DNA of 54,896 bases, from assembly GCA_049515655.1 (NCBI GenBank), contig JBEKTW010000023.1, positions 1-54,896 on the forward strand, given 5' to 3'. This document shows positions 8,887 to 17,175 of this stretch, piece after piece. The notes below the pieces were generated by a model. That model saw only the letters and a list, made by a program, of their open reading frames with translations, was not told where the DNA came from and searched no databases. Made by a program: the position numbers and the translations under genes. How positions within the stretch are numbered: position 1 is the stretch's first letter; each line of letters begins with the position of its first letter. The stretch is from JBEKTW01 sp049515655. Lineage in GTDB: Bacteria > Bacteroidota > Ignavibacteria > UBA10030 > SZUA-254.

Positions 8887-11439
8887 TTATCCCTGCTTTG
8901 CGACATCGAGCACTCCACGTATTCTGTTGAGAATTTCCTCCGGGACGTAGGGTTTCTGGACGAAGTCCTTCGCCCCTTCCTTGAGTCTCTCCGATTTTGT
9001 GTGCGGGTCGAGATAACCGCTGCACAGTACGACCCGTACTTTGGGGTCGGTCTCTTTCATTTTCTTGAACGCGTCCCATCCGTTGAGTTTGGGCAGGCCG
9101 AGGTCCATCAGGACCAACGCAATTTCCTCTCGGTGCTTCTTGAACATCTCGACGGCTTCCATTCCGTCTTTTGCGGTCAAGACCTTGTATCCCTTCGTCT
9201 CGAGGAGCGATTTGAGCAAATCCCGGAGCACTTCTTCATCCTCGGCAAAAAGAATGGTTTCGGTTCCGCCGGGGGCCTCCGCCTGCAGCTCCTTCTTCAT
9301 GACGAAATCCTCAAGATCCTGCGGCTGGACAGGCAGATAAATGTGGAATTTCGTTCCGCGGCCGACTTCGCTTTCAACGTCGATGAACCCATGATGGCTT
9401 TTTATGATCCCGTAGACCACCGCGAGGCCCAATCCCGTACCCTGTCCAACTTCCTTCGTCGTGAAGAACGGTTCGAAGATTCTCTCGAGAGTTTGCTTGT
9501 CCATTCCCGTGCCGGTGTCGGAGACCGTGACGCACGCGTAATTCCGCTCGCGAGCGTCGGGAAAACGGTCGCTCATCGAAGACCCGGGCGCGGTTCTTGT
9601 CACGATCGATAGCGTTCCGCCTCTCGACATCGCATCCCTCGCATTCACACAGAGGTTAAGGAGCACCTGATGGAATTGGGTCTGGTCGGCGACGACCAAC
9701 GGGAGATTGGGCTCGAGGTCGACCTTAACATCGATGGTCTCGGGAAACGTCTGAACCAGTATTTTCTTGAGCTCATCGATCGTGGCGTTCAGGTTCAACG
9801 ATTGAAACACGATCTCCGTCTTTCGTGCAAAGGTCAGCAGCTGGCGAACCAAACCCGCTCCCCGCTGTACACTCCTGTTGATCATATCGATGGCTCTCGT
9901 CAGAGCTTCCGGGTCGCTCTGGGTGCGCTTGAACTTGACCGTGTTCATGAGAATGATCTGGAGGATGTTGTTGAAATCGTGCGCTATCCCTCCGGCGAGC
10001 ATGCCGATGCTTTCCATCTTCTGAGTGTGCCGGAGCTGTTCCTCGAGATTTTTCAGCTCGGTAATGTCCGTAAGCGCCCCTTCATAGTACTGGATCACCC
10101 CGCGTTCGTCCTGGACCGCATGGACATTTCCTAATGCGATGAGCGGCTTTTCGTCTTTCTTCTTCAGCGTGATTTCGAGATTGCGCGTATCTCCGTTTTT
10201 CGCGAATTCCTGCAACAGCGCTTTTTTCCCGTTCTGGTCGAAAGAGAGGTCCCGTCCCAGATTAAGGTGAAGGAGGTCTTCGGGTGAATCATACCCGAGC
10301 ATGTGGGCGAACGAGGGGTTCGCCGTGATGATCCTGCCGTCGAGCGTGATTTGAAAAACGCCGTCGGGCACGTTCTCGAAGAGCGATCGGAATTTTGATT
10401 CGGAGACCCGCAGCGCCTGTTCCGACCGTTTCAGTTCCGTAGTGTCTCTGCCCACGCCGACGAAGCCGCGCAGTTCCTCCTGCACGAACATCGGAGTGAA
10501 TGAAAAGTTCATCGGTACGGAGTCGGCATTTTCTGTCATCGTCTGCGCGTCGAAATTGCTCTCCTTCATCTTTCCCTGGAGCACGTAATTCCTGTACTCG
10601 TCGAGCATTTCGCCTTCTTCGATGAATTCCTTGAATGAGTGACCGATCCATTCCCTCTCGGTAAAACCCAGGAGGGGAGTCAAGCCCCCGCGCACCATCT
10701 GAATCTGGAAGAATTCGTCGGTGGTGATGAATACGTCCTTCATCACTCCGAGTGCGGACTTCAACGCGTCATAGACGGTGTTGACGATGATTTTGTGCCG
10801 GAAGACGAAATATGTGGCGACGATGACGGCGAGAGTCGAGAAGATGTAATAAAAATCCACGTGGATATGGAAGATCCCGATCAACACCGATTCCGTGAAC
10901 GGACCGGGCAGCGCAAGTAAGAGAAGCGCGAATCCACCGATGAGAAGATTCGCCTTCTCAATTCTCTCATAGAATCCCCGTGTCGATTCATACAGCATCG
11001 CGATGCCGATGATGAAGAAAATGGACATCCAGGTTATGTAAAAAATATCTCCCGTCTGTGTCATTTTGCCGATCGCTGTTATCGGACGAGGGAGGAATCC
11101 CAGCAGGATCATTGTGTAACTGAAGAGGCCCGCGAAATAGATGGCTGCTATGACATTCTTTGAGTTAAGGATGTCATAACGGCGGGCGAAGACGACCATG
11201 AAGTGCAGGAAGAAAAACGGGGCAAGCGCGAACAGGAATATGACCGTATGTTCGAGGATTGCGCGAACGGTGTCGTTGGACTGGTGGTTGGCAAAGTAAG
11301 CGGCTACTCCGAAACTTACCAGGGCGACGACACAAAAAAAGTAAAATCGGGTGATAAGATGGCGTCTCGACCTGATGAAAATGATGAGAGCAAGCAAGAA
11401 ATTAGCAGCCGTGTACCCTATGGAGACTTCGAATATCAT
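8887..11439 (-). CDS. 7TM hybrid sensor histidine kinase
   Basis: 850 residues. Residues 1-225 hold about seven membrane helices of the 7TM histidine-kinase N-terminal type. Two PAS domains follow (about 228-345 and 345-465), then a HisKA domain with phospho-acceptor His487 (GGIAHDFNNIL), a HATPase_c domain (NARDAMSRGG, DTGTGM, GQGTGLGLA) and a receiver with Asp779 (LVLMDLGLP). Autophosphorylation on His487 followed by transfer to Asp779 is expected. No output domain is fused, so phosphate must move on or be a sink. It is followed after 87 bases, on the same strand, by the coiled-coil receiver protein, a plausible partner. The signal is not evident. Confidence 0.93.
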   Translation of the reverse strand: MIFEVSIGYTAANFLLALIIFIRSRRHLITRFYFFCVVALVSFGVAAYFANHQSNDTVRAILEHTVIFLFALAPFFFLHFMVVFARRYDILNSKNVIAAIYFAGLFSYTMILLGFLPRPITAIGKMTQTGDIFYITWMSIFFIIGIAMLYESTRGFYERIEKANLLIGGFALLLLALPGPFTESVLIGIFHIHVDFYYIFSTLAVIVATYFVFRHKIIVNTVYDALKSALGVMKDVFITTDEFFQIQMVRGGLTPLLGFTEREWIGHSFKEFIEEGEMLDEYRNYVLQGKMKESNFDAQTMTENADSVPMNFSFTPMFVQEELRGFVGVGRDTTELKRSEQALRVSESKFRSLFENVPDGVFQITLDGRIITANPSFAHMLGYDSPEDLLHLNLGRDLSFDQNGKKALLQEFAKNGDTRNLEITLKKKDEKPLIALGNVHAVQDERGVIQYYEGALTDITELKNLEEQLRHTQKMESIGMLAGGIAHDFNNILQIILMNTVKFKRTQSDPEALTRAIDMINRSVQRGAGLVRQLLTFARKTEIVFQSLNLNATIDELKKILVQTFPETIDVKVDLEPNLPLVVADQTQFHQVLLNLCVNARDAMSRGGTLSIVTRTAPGSSMSDRFPDARERNYACVTVSDTGTGMDKQTLERIFEPFFTTKEVGQGTGLGLAVVYGIIKSHHGFIDVESEVGRGTKFHIYLPVQPQDLEDFVMKKELQAEAPGGTETILFAEDEEVLRDLLKSLLETKGYKVLTAKDGMEAVEMFKKHREEIALVLMDLGLPKLNGWDAFKKMKETDPKVRVVLCSGYLDPHTKSERLKEGAKDFVQKPYVPEEILNRIRGVLDVAKQG

Positions 11440-11660
11440 CGGTGATCAACCTTTATAGAATATTTTCGGTTCCCACAAAACAGGCAGATGGCTCAAATGA
11501 GGCCGCCATGCCGGGAAAATCATGAACTAATATACGCCATGAAAGGGAAAATATCAAGTAGGGAAAACCGGTCTTTTTGGAGTGTTTTCCAGCGTGAGTG
11601 GAACGCGACAACCCGCAGGGTTTGCTTCCCGCCCGTCTCCCGGAGATGGGCGGAGGATCC
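11440..11660. other. Spacer with two hairpins after the ATPase gene
   Basis: Just past the minus-strand stop at 11661 lies gcccgtctc-ccg-gagatgggc (about 11630-11655), a nine-base stem with one G.T pair, then a smaller AACCC/GGGTT hairpin. There is no T-run in the minus direction, so this is only a weak terminator candidate. The rest is the leader of the 7TM kinase, with AAGG about ten bases before its ATG. Confidence 0.4.
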
Positions 11661-13481
11661 CTAGAGGCTGTCGTCTGCCGTTACGCTGGCGATTTCTTCC
11701 ACAGTCGTGGTTCCATCGCGGACAAGGTCCAACCCGGCCTCCCGCAGTACCTTCATCCCCTGCGATACCGCCAGCTTACGGATTTCTTCCTCGTTGATCG
11801 ACACCCCCGCTTCCATGATGAGTTTGCGAATTTCCTTCGTGAAATAGAGCACTTCGTGAATGGCCTTGCGACCTTTGTAACCGTTCACGCAGTGGATGCA
11901 CCCAACCGGGCGATAGAATGTCGTTTTTTCGATTTCATCTTTTGGAAATCCCACCTTTTGGTAGGAAATTGGCAGGATGTCTTTGTCTACCGCCTTACAG
12001 CGTTCGCAAAGCTTTCGAACGAGGCGCTGTGCGACAATGATGTTGATTGCGTAGGCCAGCAAGAATGGTTCAATGCCCATTTTGTACAGTCGGGCAATGA
12101 CGCCGACAGCGTCGTTGGTGTGGACGGTCGAAAACGTCAAGTGGCCTGTGTTAGCAAGTTTGACGGCCATGTCGGCGGTAATGCGGTCACGCATCTCACC
12201 CACCATCACGATGTCGGGGTCGTGCCGCAAGATTGCCCTCAGCGCGCCCTCAAAGTCCAGCTTAGGATTCAGCTTCACCTGCCGCGCCCCATCGATGAGG
12301 TACTCGACGGGGTCCTCGACGGTCAGGACGTTCAGGCTCGGGTTCATGACTGCTCGCAGGGCCACCAAAAGTGTCGTGCTTTTTCCGCTTCCTGTCGGTC
12401 CTGTCAGCACAATGAGACCGGTCGGCTTTTCGATCGCTTTCTTGAACCTCTCGAGGGCATACGGCTGGAATCCAATGTTTTCGAGGGTCATTGTGGCTTC
12501 GGGGTCGACGAGTACGCGAATGACGATGGATTCGAATTTCACCTTGAGTTCTCTGCCGACAATGGGGATGACGGACAGGCGGAATCGTGTCACCTTGTTG
12601 TCGGTGATCCGTTGGGCAAAACCGTCCTGAGCCATATTCCTCTCGAACCGGTCGGTGCCCTTCGCAATGTCCTTCACGACCGCCGAAATCGCGTCCGTGC
12701 GAACGTCGTCGATCGTGCGCCATAATGTGAGGCGCCCGTCAATACGAAAATATATCTCGCTTTTTCGAGAGGCTCTTGGGATAATGTGGACATCGCTCGC
12801 GTTCAACCGGACGGCATCTCCAAGAATGTTGTCTATCACTTCACCAAGATGTCCTTTGAGAATTTCCTCGTCCAGTTCCAGCAGAGCTTTCTCGGAGTCA
12901 TCCTCCATGAATCCAAAACCTTCGTCGCCGGGGCGCCCCTGCTGGTCGAGCGTCATCTGGCGATAGATCTCGTCGTACGTGTTCAGGGCGATATAGCAGA
13001 CTTCGTACTTCGGATAGGGGAATGTGCGTGCGACGACGTGGATGGCGGCGCTTGTCGGCTCCGGCGTCCCGACATACAATTTCTGCGGGTCGTTGTCGGT
13101 AACCTGGAGAGGAAGAATTCTATGCTTTGTCGCGAGTTCTTTGAAGTGCTGGGGAAGAGTATCCAGCATCTTCTTGATAAACTGGAGTTTGTCGGAAGTG
13201 AGGTTGAGCTCTTCGAATTCGAAGGATTTAAAGGAGTAATACTTGGCGAATGCCTGCAAGACCTGTTCGCGTTTGGCACCGCACTCCTCGTAGAGGATTT
13301 GAAAAAGGAGGCGTTTGTCCTGGCCGTCGTGCGAGCGTTTCCATTCTACTGCCTGATCGACCATCTGTTGTGTGACAATTCCCTGAGCAACAAGCCATTC
13401 AATAAAGCCTGAAACGCCTTGAGTGGAAAAGGATTGTTTTCGATCGGTGATCGGGCCGGTCGGGGATTTCGTCTTGCTCAT
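11661..13481 (-). CDS. PilB/GspE-type secretion ATPase
   Basis: 606 residues. The N-terminal half (about 20-190) is a GspE-N/MshEN-like region whose usual RLG...L...G pattern is degenerate (RLLFQILYEECG), so cyclic-di-GMP binding cannot be assumed. The C-terminal half is the ATPase: Walker A GPTGSGKSTT (about 365-375), Walker B region DPDIVMVGEMRD, and a four-cysteine metal site CERC...CIHC (about 490-525). Such hexameric ATPases power pseudopilus or pilus assembly at the inner membrane. It is the last gene of the minus-strand set starting at 16147, 60 bases after the third pilin-like gene. No GspF/PilC platform, PilT, secretin or prepilin peptidase is in the window. Confidence 0.93.
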   Translation of the reverse strand: MSKTKSPTGPITDRKQSFSTQGVSGFIEWLVAQGIVTQQMVDQAVEWKRSHDGQDKRLLFQILYEECGAKREQVLQAFAKYYSFKSFEFEELNLTSDKLQFIKKMLDTLPQHFKELATKHRILPLQVTDNDPQKLYVGTPEPTSAAIHVVARTFPYPKYEVCYIALNTYDEIYRQMTLDQQGRPGDEGFGFMEDDSEKALLELDEEILKGHLGEVIDNILGDAVRLNASDVHIIPRASRKSEIYFRIDGRLTLWRTIDDVRTDAISAVVKDIAKGTDRFERNMAQDGFAQRITDNKVTRFRLSVIPIVGRELKVKFESIVIRVLVDPEATMTLENIGFQPYALERFKKAIEKPTGLIVLTGPTGSGKSTTLLVALRAVMNPSLNVLTVEDPVEYLIDGARQVKLNPKLDFEGALRAILRHDPDIVMVGEMRDRITADMAVKLANTGHLTFSTVHTNDAVGVIARLYKMGIEPFLLAYAINIIVAQRLVRKLCERCKAVDKDILPISYQKVGFPKDEIEKTTFYRPVGCIHCVNGYKGRKAIHEVLYFTKEIRKLIMEAGVSINEEEIRKLAVSQGMKVLREAGLDLVRDGTTTVEEIASVTADDSL

Positions 13482-13541
13482 CTAAATTACGTTCTTCTCG
13501 CCCACTCCTTTATCAGGGAACGAATGTGTCCGTGGACCGGC

Positions 13542-14627
13542 TTATTCGTACCATTGGCTCACGCTGTTGACAATGTACTTGTTAAGCTTTGCCATATTCT
13601 TGACGATTTGTAAAGTCGAGCTGCTGTACAAAATCTTGGCCCCGGATTCAAGGTCAAGTTCGCTGGAAGGATTGCCGACAAAAACCAGGGAGCCGAGAAT
13701 TTCGGACGTTCCGTCAAGCGTGAACTGGTTGCTGCTCTGCATCGAAGTGTAGCAGATCACGAGCCCGTTCCACCGCATATTTCCCGGGAGCCAGGCATTT
13801 CCGCGTACGAGCAAAACTCCCCAGCCGACGTACTGGCTGTCAAACATGGCGTAGGGGGAACTGCCTGCGTCAACATAGACAACGACAGGGTTATTTTTTG
13901 AACCCCAGTTTGCGGACGGGACGTGAAAGGGAGTCGTTCCCGTAGCTCGGTACACGTAGTCGGCGTTTGCAACCAGAGTGTCCACATAGGATGAGGGCGT
14001 CACCGTGGGGTCGACCTTTATTCTCAGGGAAATCTTTACAGAATTTCCCGATGAATTTCTGTTCCAATCGAAATACCAGTACTGCGAGGAACGGTTGTTG
14101 ATATTCGCGCTGTCGCCGGGTGAAAATACCGTGACGTCGAAACCGTCGCTTGTTCTCGTGGCAGTCAATGCACCCGACGTGTCATGGTCGCGTCCGTCGA
14201 TGGGGCTTGCGGAGGATTGCCAGAAGAGCCACGCCGGAGTTGCCTGCAAGTGTATCGCCGATTGGTAGAGGGGCGCAGGCAGGTACTTCACATGGTGGAA
14301 GAGACCCGCCCGTACGATATAGGATGTGGTCTGGTACGTCCCCGTGGATTGTACCTTGATAGTGTCGCCGCGGGGAATTGCAGTAACAGTGAAACTGCCC
14401 CCTCCGATGTCACCGGAGATGCTGAAGGAATCGACCGCGGCGAAACTGGAATCGATCCTCAGCCGGGCGACGCTGAGTCCGTCGTAGGCAATTTCGCGGG
14501 CGGCATCGTTCACAACATAGGACGAGATATTCTGCGACGATTGCGCGTTCTTCGTGTTGAGAGTCGTGTTGATGATGCCAAAGAACACCATCAAACCCAG
14601 TACCGAAAGTATCGCGTTATTCCCCAT
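13542..14627 (-). CDS. Single-pass pilin-like surface protein (PilX-like position)
   Basis: 361 residues. An N-terminal hydrophobic helix (MGNNAILSVLGLMVFFGII) runs into a polar helical segment (about 25-60), followed by a Ser/Thr/Tyr-rich, probably beta-rich domain with few charges. That layout matches minor pilins and PilX-like proteins, but the (G/A)-cut-FxxxE prepilin peptidase motif is missing. AGGGG six bases before the ATG supports the start, and the upstream stop is nine bases away, so the two are cotranscribed. The long C-terminal part matches no family I can name. A role at the tip or base of a fibre is inferred only from position beside a PilB-type ATPase. Confidence 0.75.
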   Translation of the reverse strand: MGNNAILSVLGLMVFFGIINTTLNTKNAQSSQNISSYVVNDAAREIAYDGLSVARLRIDSSFAAVDSFSISGDIGGGSFTVTAIPRGDTIKVQSTGTYQTTSYIVRAGLFHHVKYLPAPLYQSAIHLQATPAWLFWQSSASPIDGRDHDTSGALTATRTSDGFDVTVFSPGDSANINNRSSQYWYFDWNRNSSGNSVKISLRIKVDPTVTPSSYVDTLVANADYVYRATGTTPFHVPSANWGSKNNPVVVYVDAGSSPYAMFDSQYVGWGVLLVRGNAWLPGNMRWNGLVICYTSMQSSNQFTLDGTSEILGSLVFVGNPSSELDLESGAKILYSSSTLQIVKNMAKLNKYIVNSVSQWYE

Positions 14628-14636
14628 CTCTTCCCC

Positions 14637-15185
14637 TCAGTTCTGGATATAGAATGTCTTGGTCCAGAACAACGATGGAGCCGTTGTCGTTGTCTTTCCG
14701 GGATTTGTCAGTTCGACCATCACGTTGACGGATCGGATTGCCGCGAGACTCGATGTCGGCAGGCCCGTTGAATCGAAATACGCAAAATTCAGTTTTGATA
14801 AATGCATGTCGGAGATGATTGATGGTTCTCCGCTCACTATCCGGGAAATTCCAAAGTCCTGTGCCGTGTCGCTCGGCGTCCGGAATCCTGCCGGGATGAT
14901 TGTCTTCGAGTATTGAACCGTTTTCACAGCCCCAGTATTTTGGAGGTCGGCAAGAAAAGAAAAGACGGAATCAGCCCGAAGGATCGCCGGCTTCGGCGCA
15001 TTGTATCCGATCTTGTTGAGGTCGTTCTCGATGACCGACGCAATGGTCACCAGATTGGTCTCAAGAATGACGGAGGAGGTCTTCTCATAGGTGGACTGGT
15101 GCAGGTTGCCGACAAAACCCAGAATCGCGAGGGTGATCAGACCGACAATGAGCACCTGTAAAGTGATTTCTATGATTGTATCCAT
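14637..15185 (-). CDS. Single-pass pilin-like protein (PilW-like position)
   Basis: 182 residues. Residues 5-28 form a hydrophobic helix (IIEITLQVLIVGLITLAILG), followed by an amphipathic segment (ETNLVTIASVIENDLNKIGY) closely resembling the helix after the membrane part in PilW/PulJ-type minor pilins. A small beta-rich domain ends in FYIQN. There is no short leader ending in Gly with Glu at +5, so processing by a standard prepilin peptidase is doubtful. It lies between two similar genes, with gaps of 16 and 9 bases. No specific family is assigned. Confidence 0.75.
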   Translation of the reverse strand: MDTIIEITLQVLIVGLITLAILGFVGNLHQSTYEKTSSVILETNLVTIASVIENDLNKIGYNAPKPAILRADSVFSFLADLQNTGAVKTVQYSKTIIPAGFRTPSDTAQDFGISRIVSGEPSIISDMHLSKLNFAYFDSTGLPTSSLAAIRSVNVMVELTNPGKTTTTAPSLFWTKTFYIQN

Positions 15186-15201
15186 CGGGAACCGGTTCTT
15201 G

Positions 15202-15744
15202 TCATGACCTTGTATACACCACGACGGACTTGAGGACCAGCGGGGTCGACATATTCTGGTGACTCACTGTCACAATGATCATTTTATACCACGTCGGTGT
15301 CGGGGAAACAACTTCGGGATTCGCTTCCTGCACGTAGCATACGCTGTCCTGGATGGTAAAATCGCTGAGATTCTGTGTTTGCACCGTGCGGACGTAGCCG
15401 TTGTAATCGTCGATATCATTATACTTTTGCTGTGACAGGAAAAGGGTCTGGCTCACGGGGACAATCTCGTTTGTGATGATTGTGTCGAGGGGATCAGGTC
15501 CGAGGGAGGATGCCGGAGTGAGCTGTGACCGGTTGTAGATCATGTTGCTCCGCGTTGCGTTGTCATATGCCTTGGTCCTGATTTCGCCGATCATGAGATT
15601 GCCGAGTGTGGTTGCTTCAAGCGTCGCCTCGTTTTCCAACGAGGATATTGATTCGGACAGTATGGACGAGTTGATGGACATCTGCATGATCATCAACATC
15701 GTCAATGCCAACACCAGAAGCGGAACCTGACCTAAACTTATCAT
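15202..15744 (-). CDS. Single-pass pilin-like protein (PilV-like position)
   Basis: 180 residues. A hydrophobic segment (about 6-26, VPLLVLALTMLMIMQ) is followed by a Glu/Thr-rich helix (SLENEATLEATTLGNLMIGE), a pattern seen in PilV-like minor pilins, then a small beta-rich domain. No prepilin cleavage motif is visible. The start is seven bases after the stop of the stand-alone receiver gene, and the next pilin-like gene follows after 16 bases, so receiver, three pilin-like proteins and ATPase form one probable operon. No Shine-Dalgarno sequence is evident; translation may be coupled to the receiver gene. Confidence 0.75.
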   Translation of the reverse strand: MISLGQVPLLVLALTMLMIMQMSINSSILSESISSLENEATLEATTLGNLMIGEIRTKAYDNATRSNMIYNRSQLTPASSLGPDPLDTIITNEIVPVSQTLFLSQQKYNDIDDYNGYVRTVQTQNLSDFTIQDSVCYVQEANPEVVSPTPTWYKMIIVTVSHQNMSTPLVLKSVVVYTRS

Positions 15745-15751
15745 GCGTTTA

Positions 15752-16147
15752 TCAGTTGAGTAAAGATGGAGACTGGTTGTTCATCGCGGCTTCCATCTCC
15801 TTGATCACTGCGGTGATCTTATGGAATTCGGTCGACTTGTCAAAAAAGTAATCTGCTCCCGCTTCGAAACATCTCTTGCGAAACGCTTCGTACGGGAAAT
15901 TCGTCAACATCACGACGATGGTGTTTCCATCCTGCTGCTTGATTCTCGTGAGAACGTCAATGCCATTACCGTCTGGCAACTGGATGTCCAGTATCACCAT
16001 ATTGGGTTTCTCCCTCTCGAATGTAGAGAGTGCCGTCACGATGTCCCCCACATTGCCCACGATCTCGACCTTTCCGGGACTCGAAAGCCTTGCGGCGAGC
16101 CGTTCGCGAACAACCGATGAATCGTCTACTATGAGCGATCGTATCAT
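15752..16147 (-). CDS. Stand-alone receiver heading the pilin-like operon
   Basis: 131 residues from the ATG at 16147, with AGGA six bases upstream; the frame is open to 16228, but the extra 27 residues look non-native. It is a lone receiver: acidic pair in LIVDDSS, phospho-acceptor Asp in MVILDIQLP, and a conserved Lys in YFFDKSTEF. Most receivers have Lys-Pro at that last site; this one and the protein at 32684 have Lys-Ser/Thr. It has no output domain, so it probably acts by binding a partner. Its place directly before the pilin-like genes suggests control of fibre assembly, as CheY-like proteins do in twitching systems. That role is inferred. Confidence 0.85.
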   Translation of the reverse strand: MIRSLIVDDSSVVRERLAARLSSPGKVEIVGNVGDIVTALSTFEREKPNMVILDIQLPDGNGIDVLTRIKQQDGNTIVVMLTNFPYEAFRKRCFEAGADYFFDKSTEFHKITAVIKEMEAAMNNQSPSLLN

Positions 16148-16506
16148 GTGCATTCCTGTTGGTTTTTGGGGAGGTGAATTCCTTTCACACGCCATATACA
16201 ATTTAATAGAGGGGGGTGAGAAAAACAATTGGAATTAGACCCTTTCTTTTGTAGTCTATTGGATGTTCTGCTGTAGTCCCCAGACCACAGTGATAACTCT
16301 TTGTCACTTCGACGGTTAAGAGTTGTACTCCTAGTATTAGGTGAATCCCAGGAGATCGTATTTGGCCAGCATGTGATCCACGGCACATTTTTCCCTTTCC
16401 CGGGCCCCGGAAAAGAACAGCCCTCCCCACCTTTCCACCACCTCCTCCAACGGTGCCGCCGGTTTTGCTCCCTCAGATGATCGGGAGGGCGTCGTGCGAT
16501 GAGGCC
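16148..16506. other. Upstream region of the pilin-like operon
   Basis: No gene is seen. It carries the leader and presumably the promoter of the minus-strand operon beginning at 16147, plus the region after the NarL-type regulator. CTCCC/GGGAG around 16470-16490 could form a weak hairpin after the regulator stop. Nothing else stands out. Confidence 0.5.
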
Positions 16507-17151
16507 CTAACTCCTCGAAGACTCAATGAGCTTGTGCTCAATCGCGTAGTGGGAAAGCTCAACATCGTTCTTCATGGTCAATTTTTCCAGTATGCGCTGT
16601 CGATAGGTGCGCACCGTCTTGACGCTGAGAGCGAGCTCCTGAGCAATTTCATTCGCTGCTTTGCCGGCGGCAAGCATCAGGAAAACCTGATACTCCCGGT
16701 CGGAGAGACTCTCGTGAGCCAGCGCTTTCACGTCGACTTCCAATCCATACGCTAGTTTCTCCGCGAGGGAGGGAGTGATGAATTTTCCTCCCGTATAGAC
16801 TTTTCGAATAGCGTTGACCAGCTCTTTCGGCGTGCTTTCCTTATTCAGGTATCCCGAGGCGCCCGCCTTCAACACGCGAACTCCGACCTGGTCTTCCGGA
16901 TGCACGCTGAGGACGAGGACGGGAAGACGTGCATAGTCGCGCTTGAGCTCTTTGAGAATTTCAAATCCGCCTCTGCCCGGCATATTGATGTCGAGCACGA
17001 CAACGTCGAAAGTTTGTTCACGTACTCTGTCGATGACTTCCTGGCCATTGATCGCCTCGGCGCTGACGGTCATGTCGGACGCCTTGGAGATGATATGTTT
17101 TAATCCTTCCCGGACTACAACATGGTCGTCGGCAATAAGTACTCTTATCAT
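16507..17151 (-). CDS. NarL/LuxR-family response regulator
   Basis: 214 residues. Receiver residues 1-120: acidic pair in IADDH, Asp54 in VVVLDINMPG, Lys in LNKES. A LuxR-type helix-turn-helix follows at about 145-205 (LSDREYQVFLMLAAGKAANEIAQ, VKTVRTYRQRI). It binds DNA when phosphorylated, by family. The kinase gene ends 24 bases upstream on the same strand, making this a cognate pair. It is closely similar in layout to the regulator at 31045, which pairs with another multi-PAS kinase. The target genes are unknown; the pilin-like operon starts 360 bases beyond it and is one candidate. Confidence 0.93.
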   Translation of the reverse strand: MIRVLIADDHVVVREGLKHIISKASDMTVSAEAINGQEVIDRVREQTFDVVVLDINMPGRGGFEILKELKRDYARLPVLVLSVHPEDQVGVRVLKAGASGYLNKESTPKELVNAIRKVYTGGKFITPSLAEKLAYGLEVDVKALAHESLSDREYQVFLMLAAGKAANEIAQELALSVKTVRTYRQRILEKLTMKNDVELSHYAIEHKLIESSRS

Positions 17152-17175
17152 AGCTCTCCACCTTCAATATCAGTT

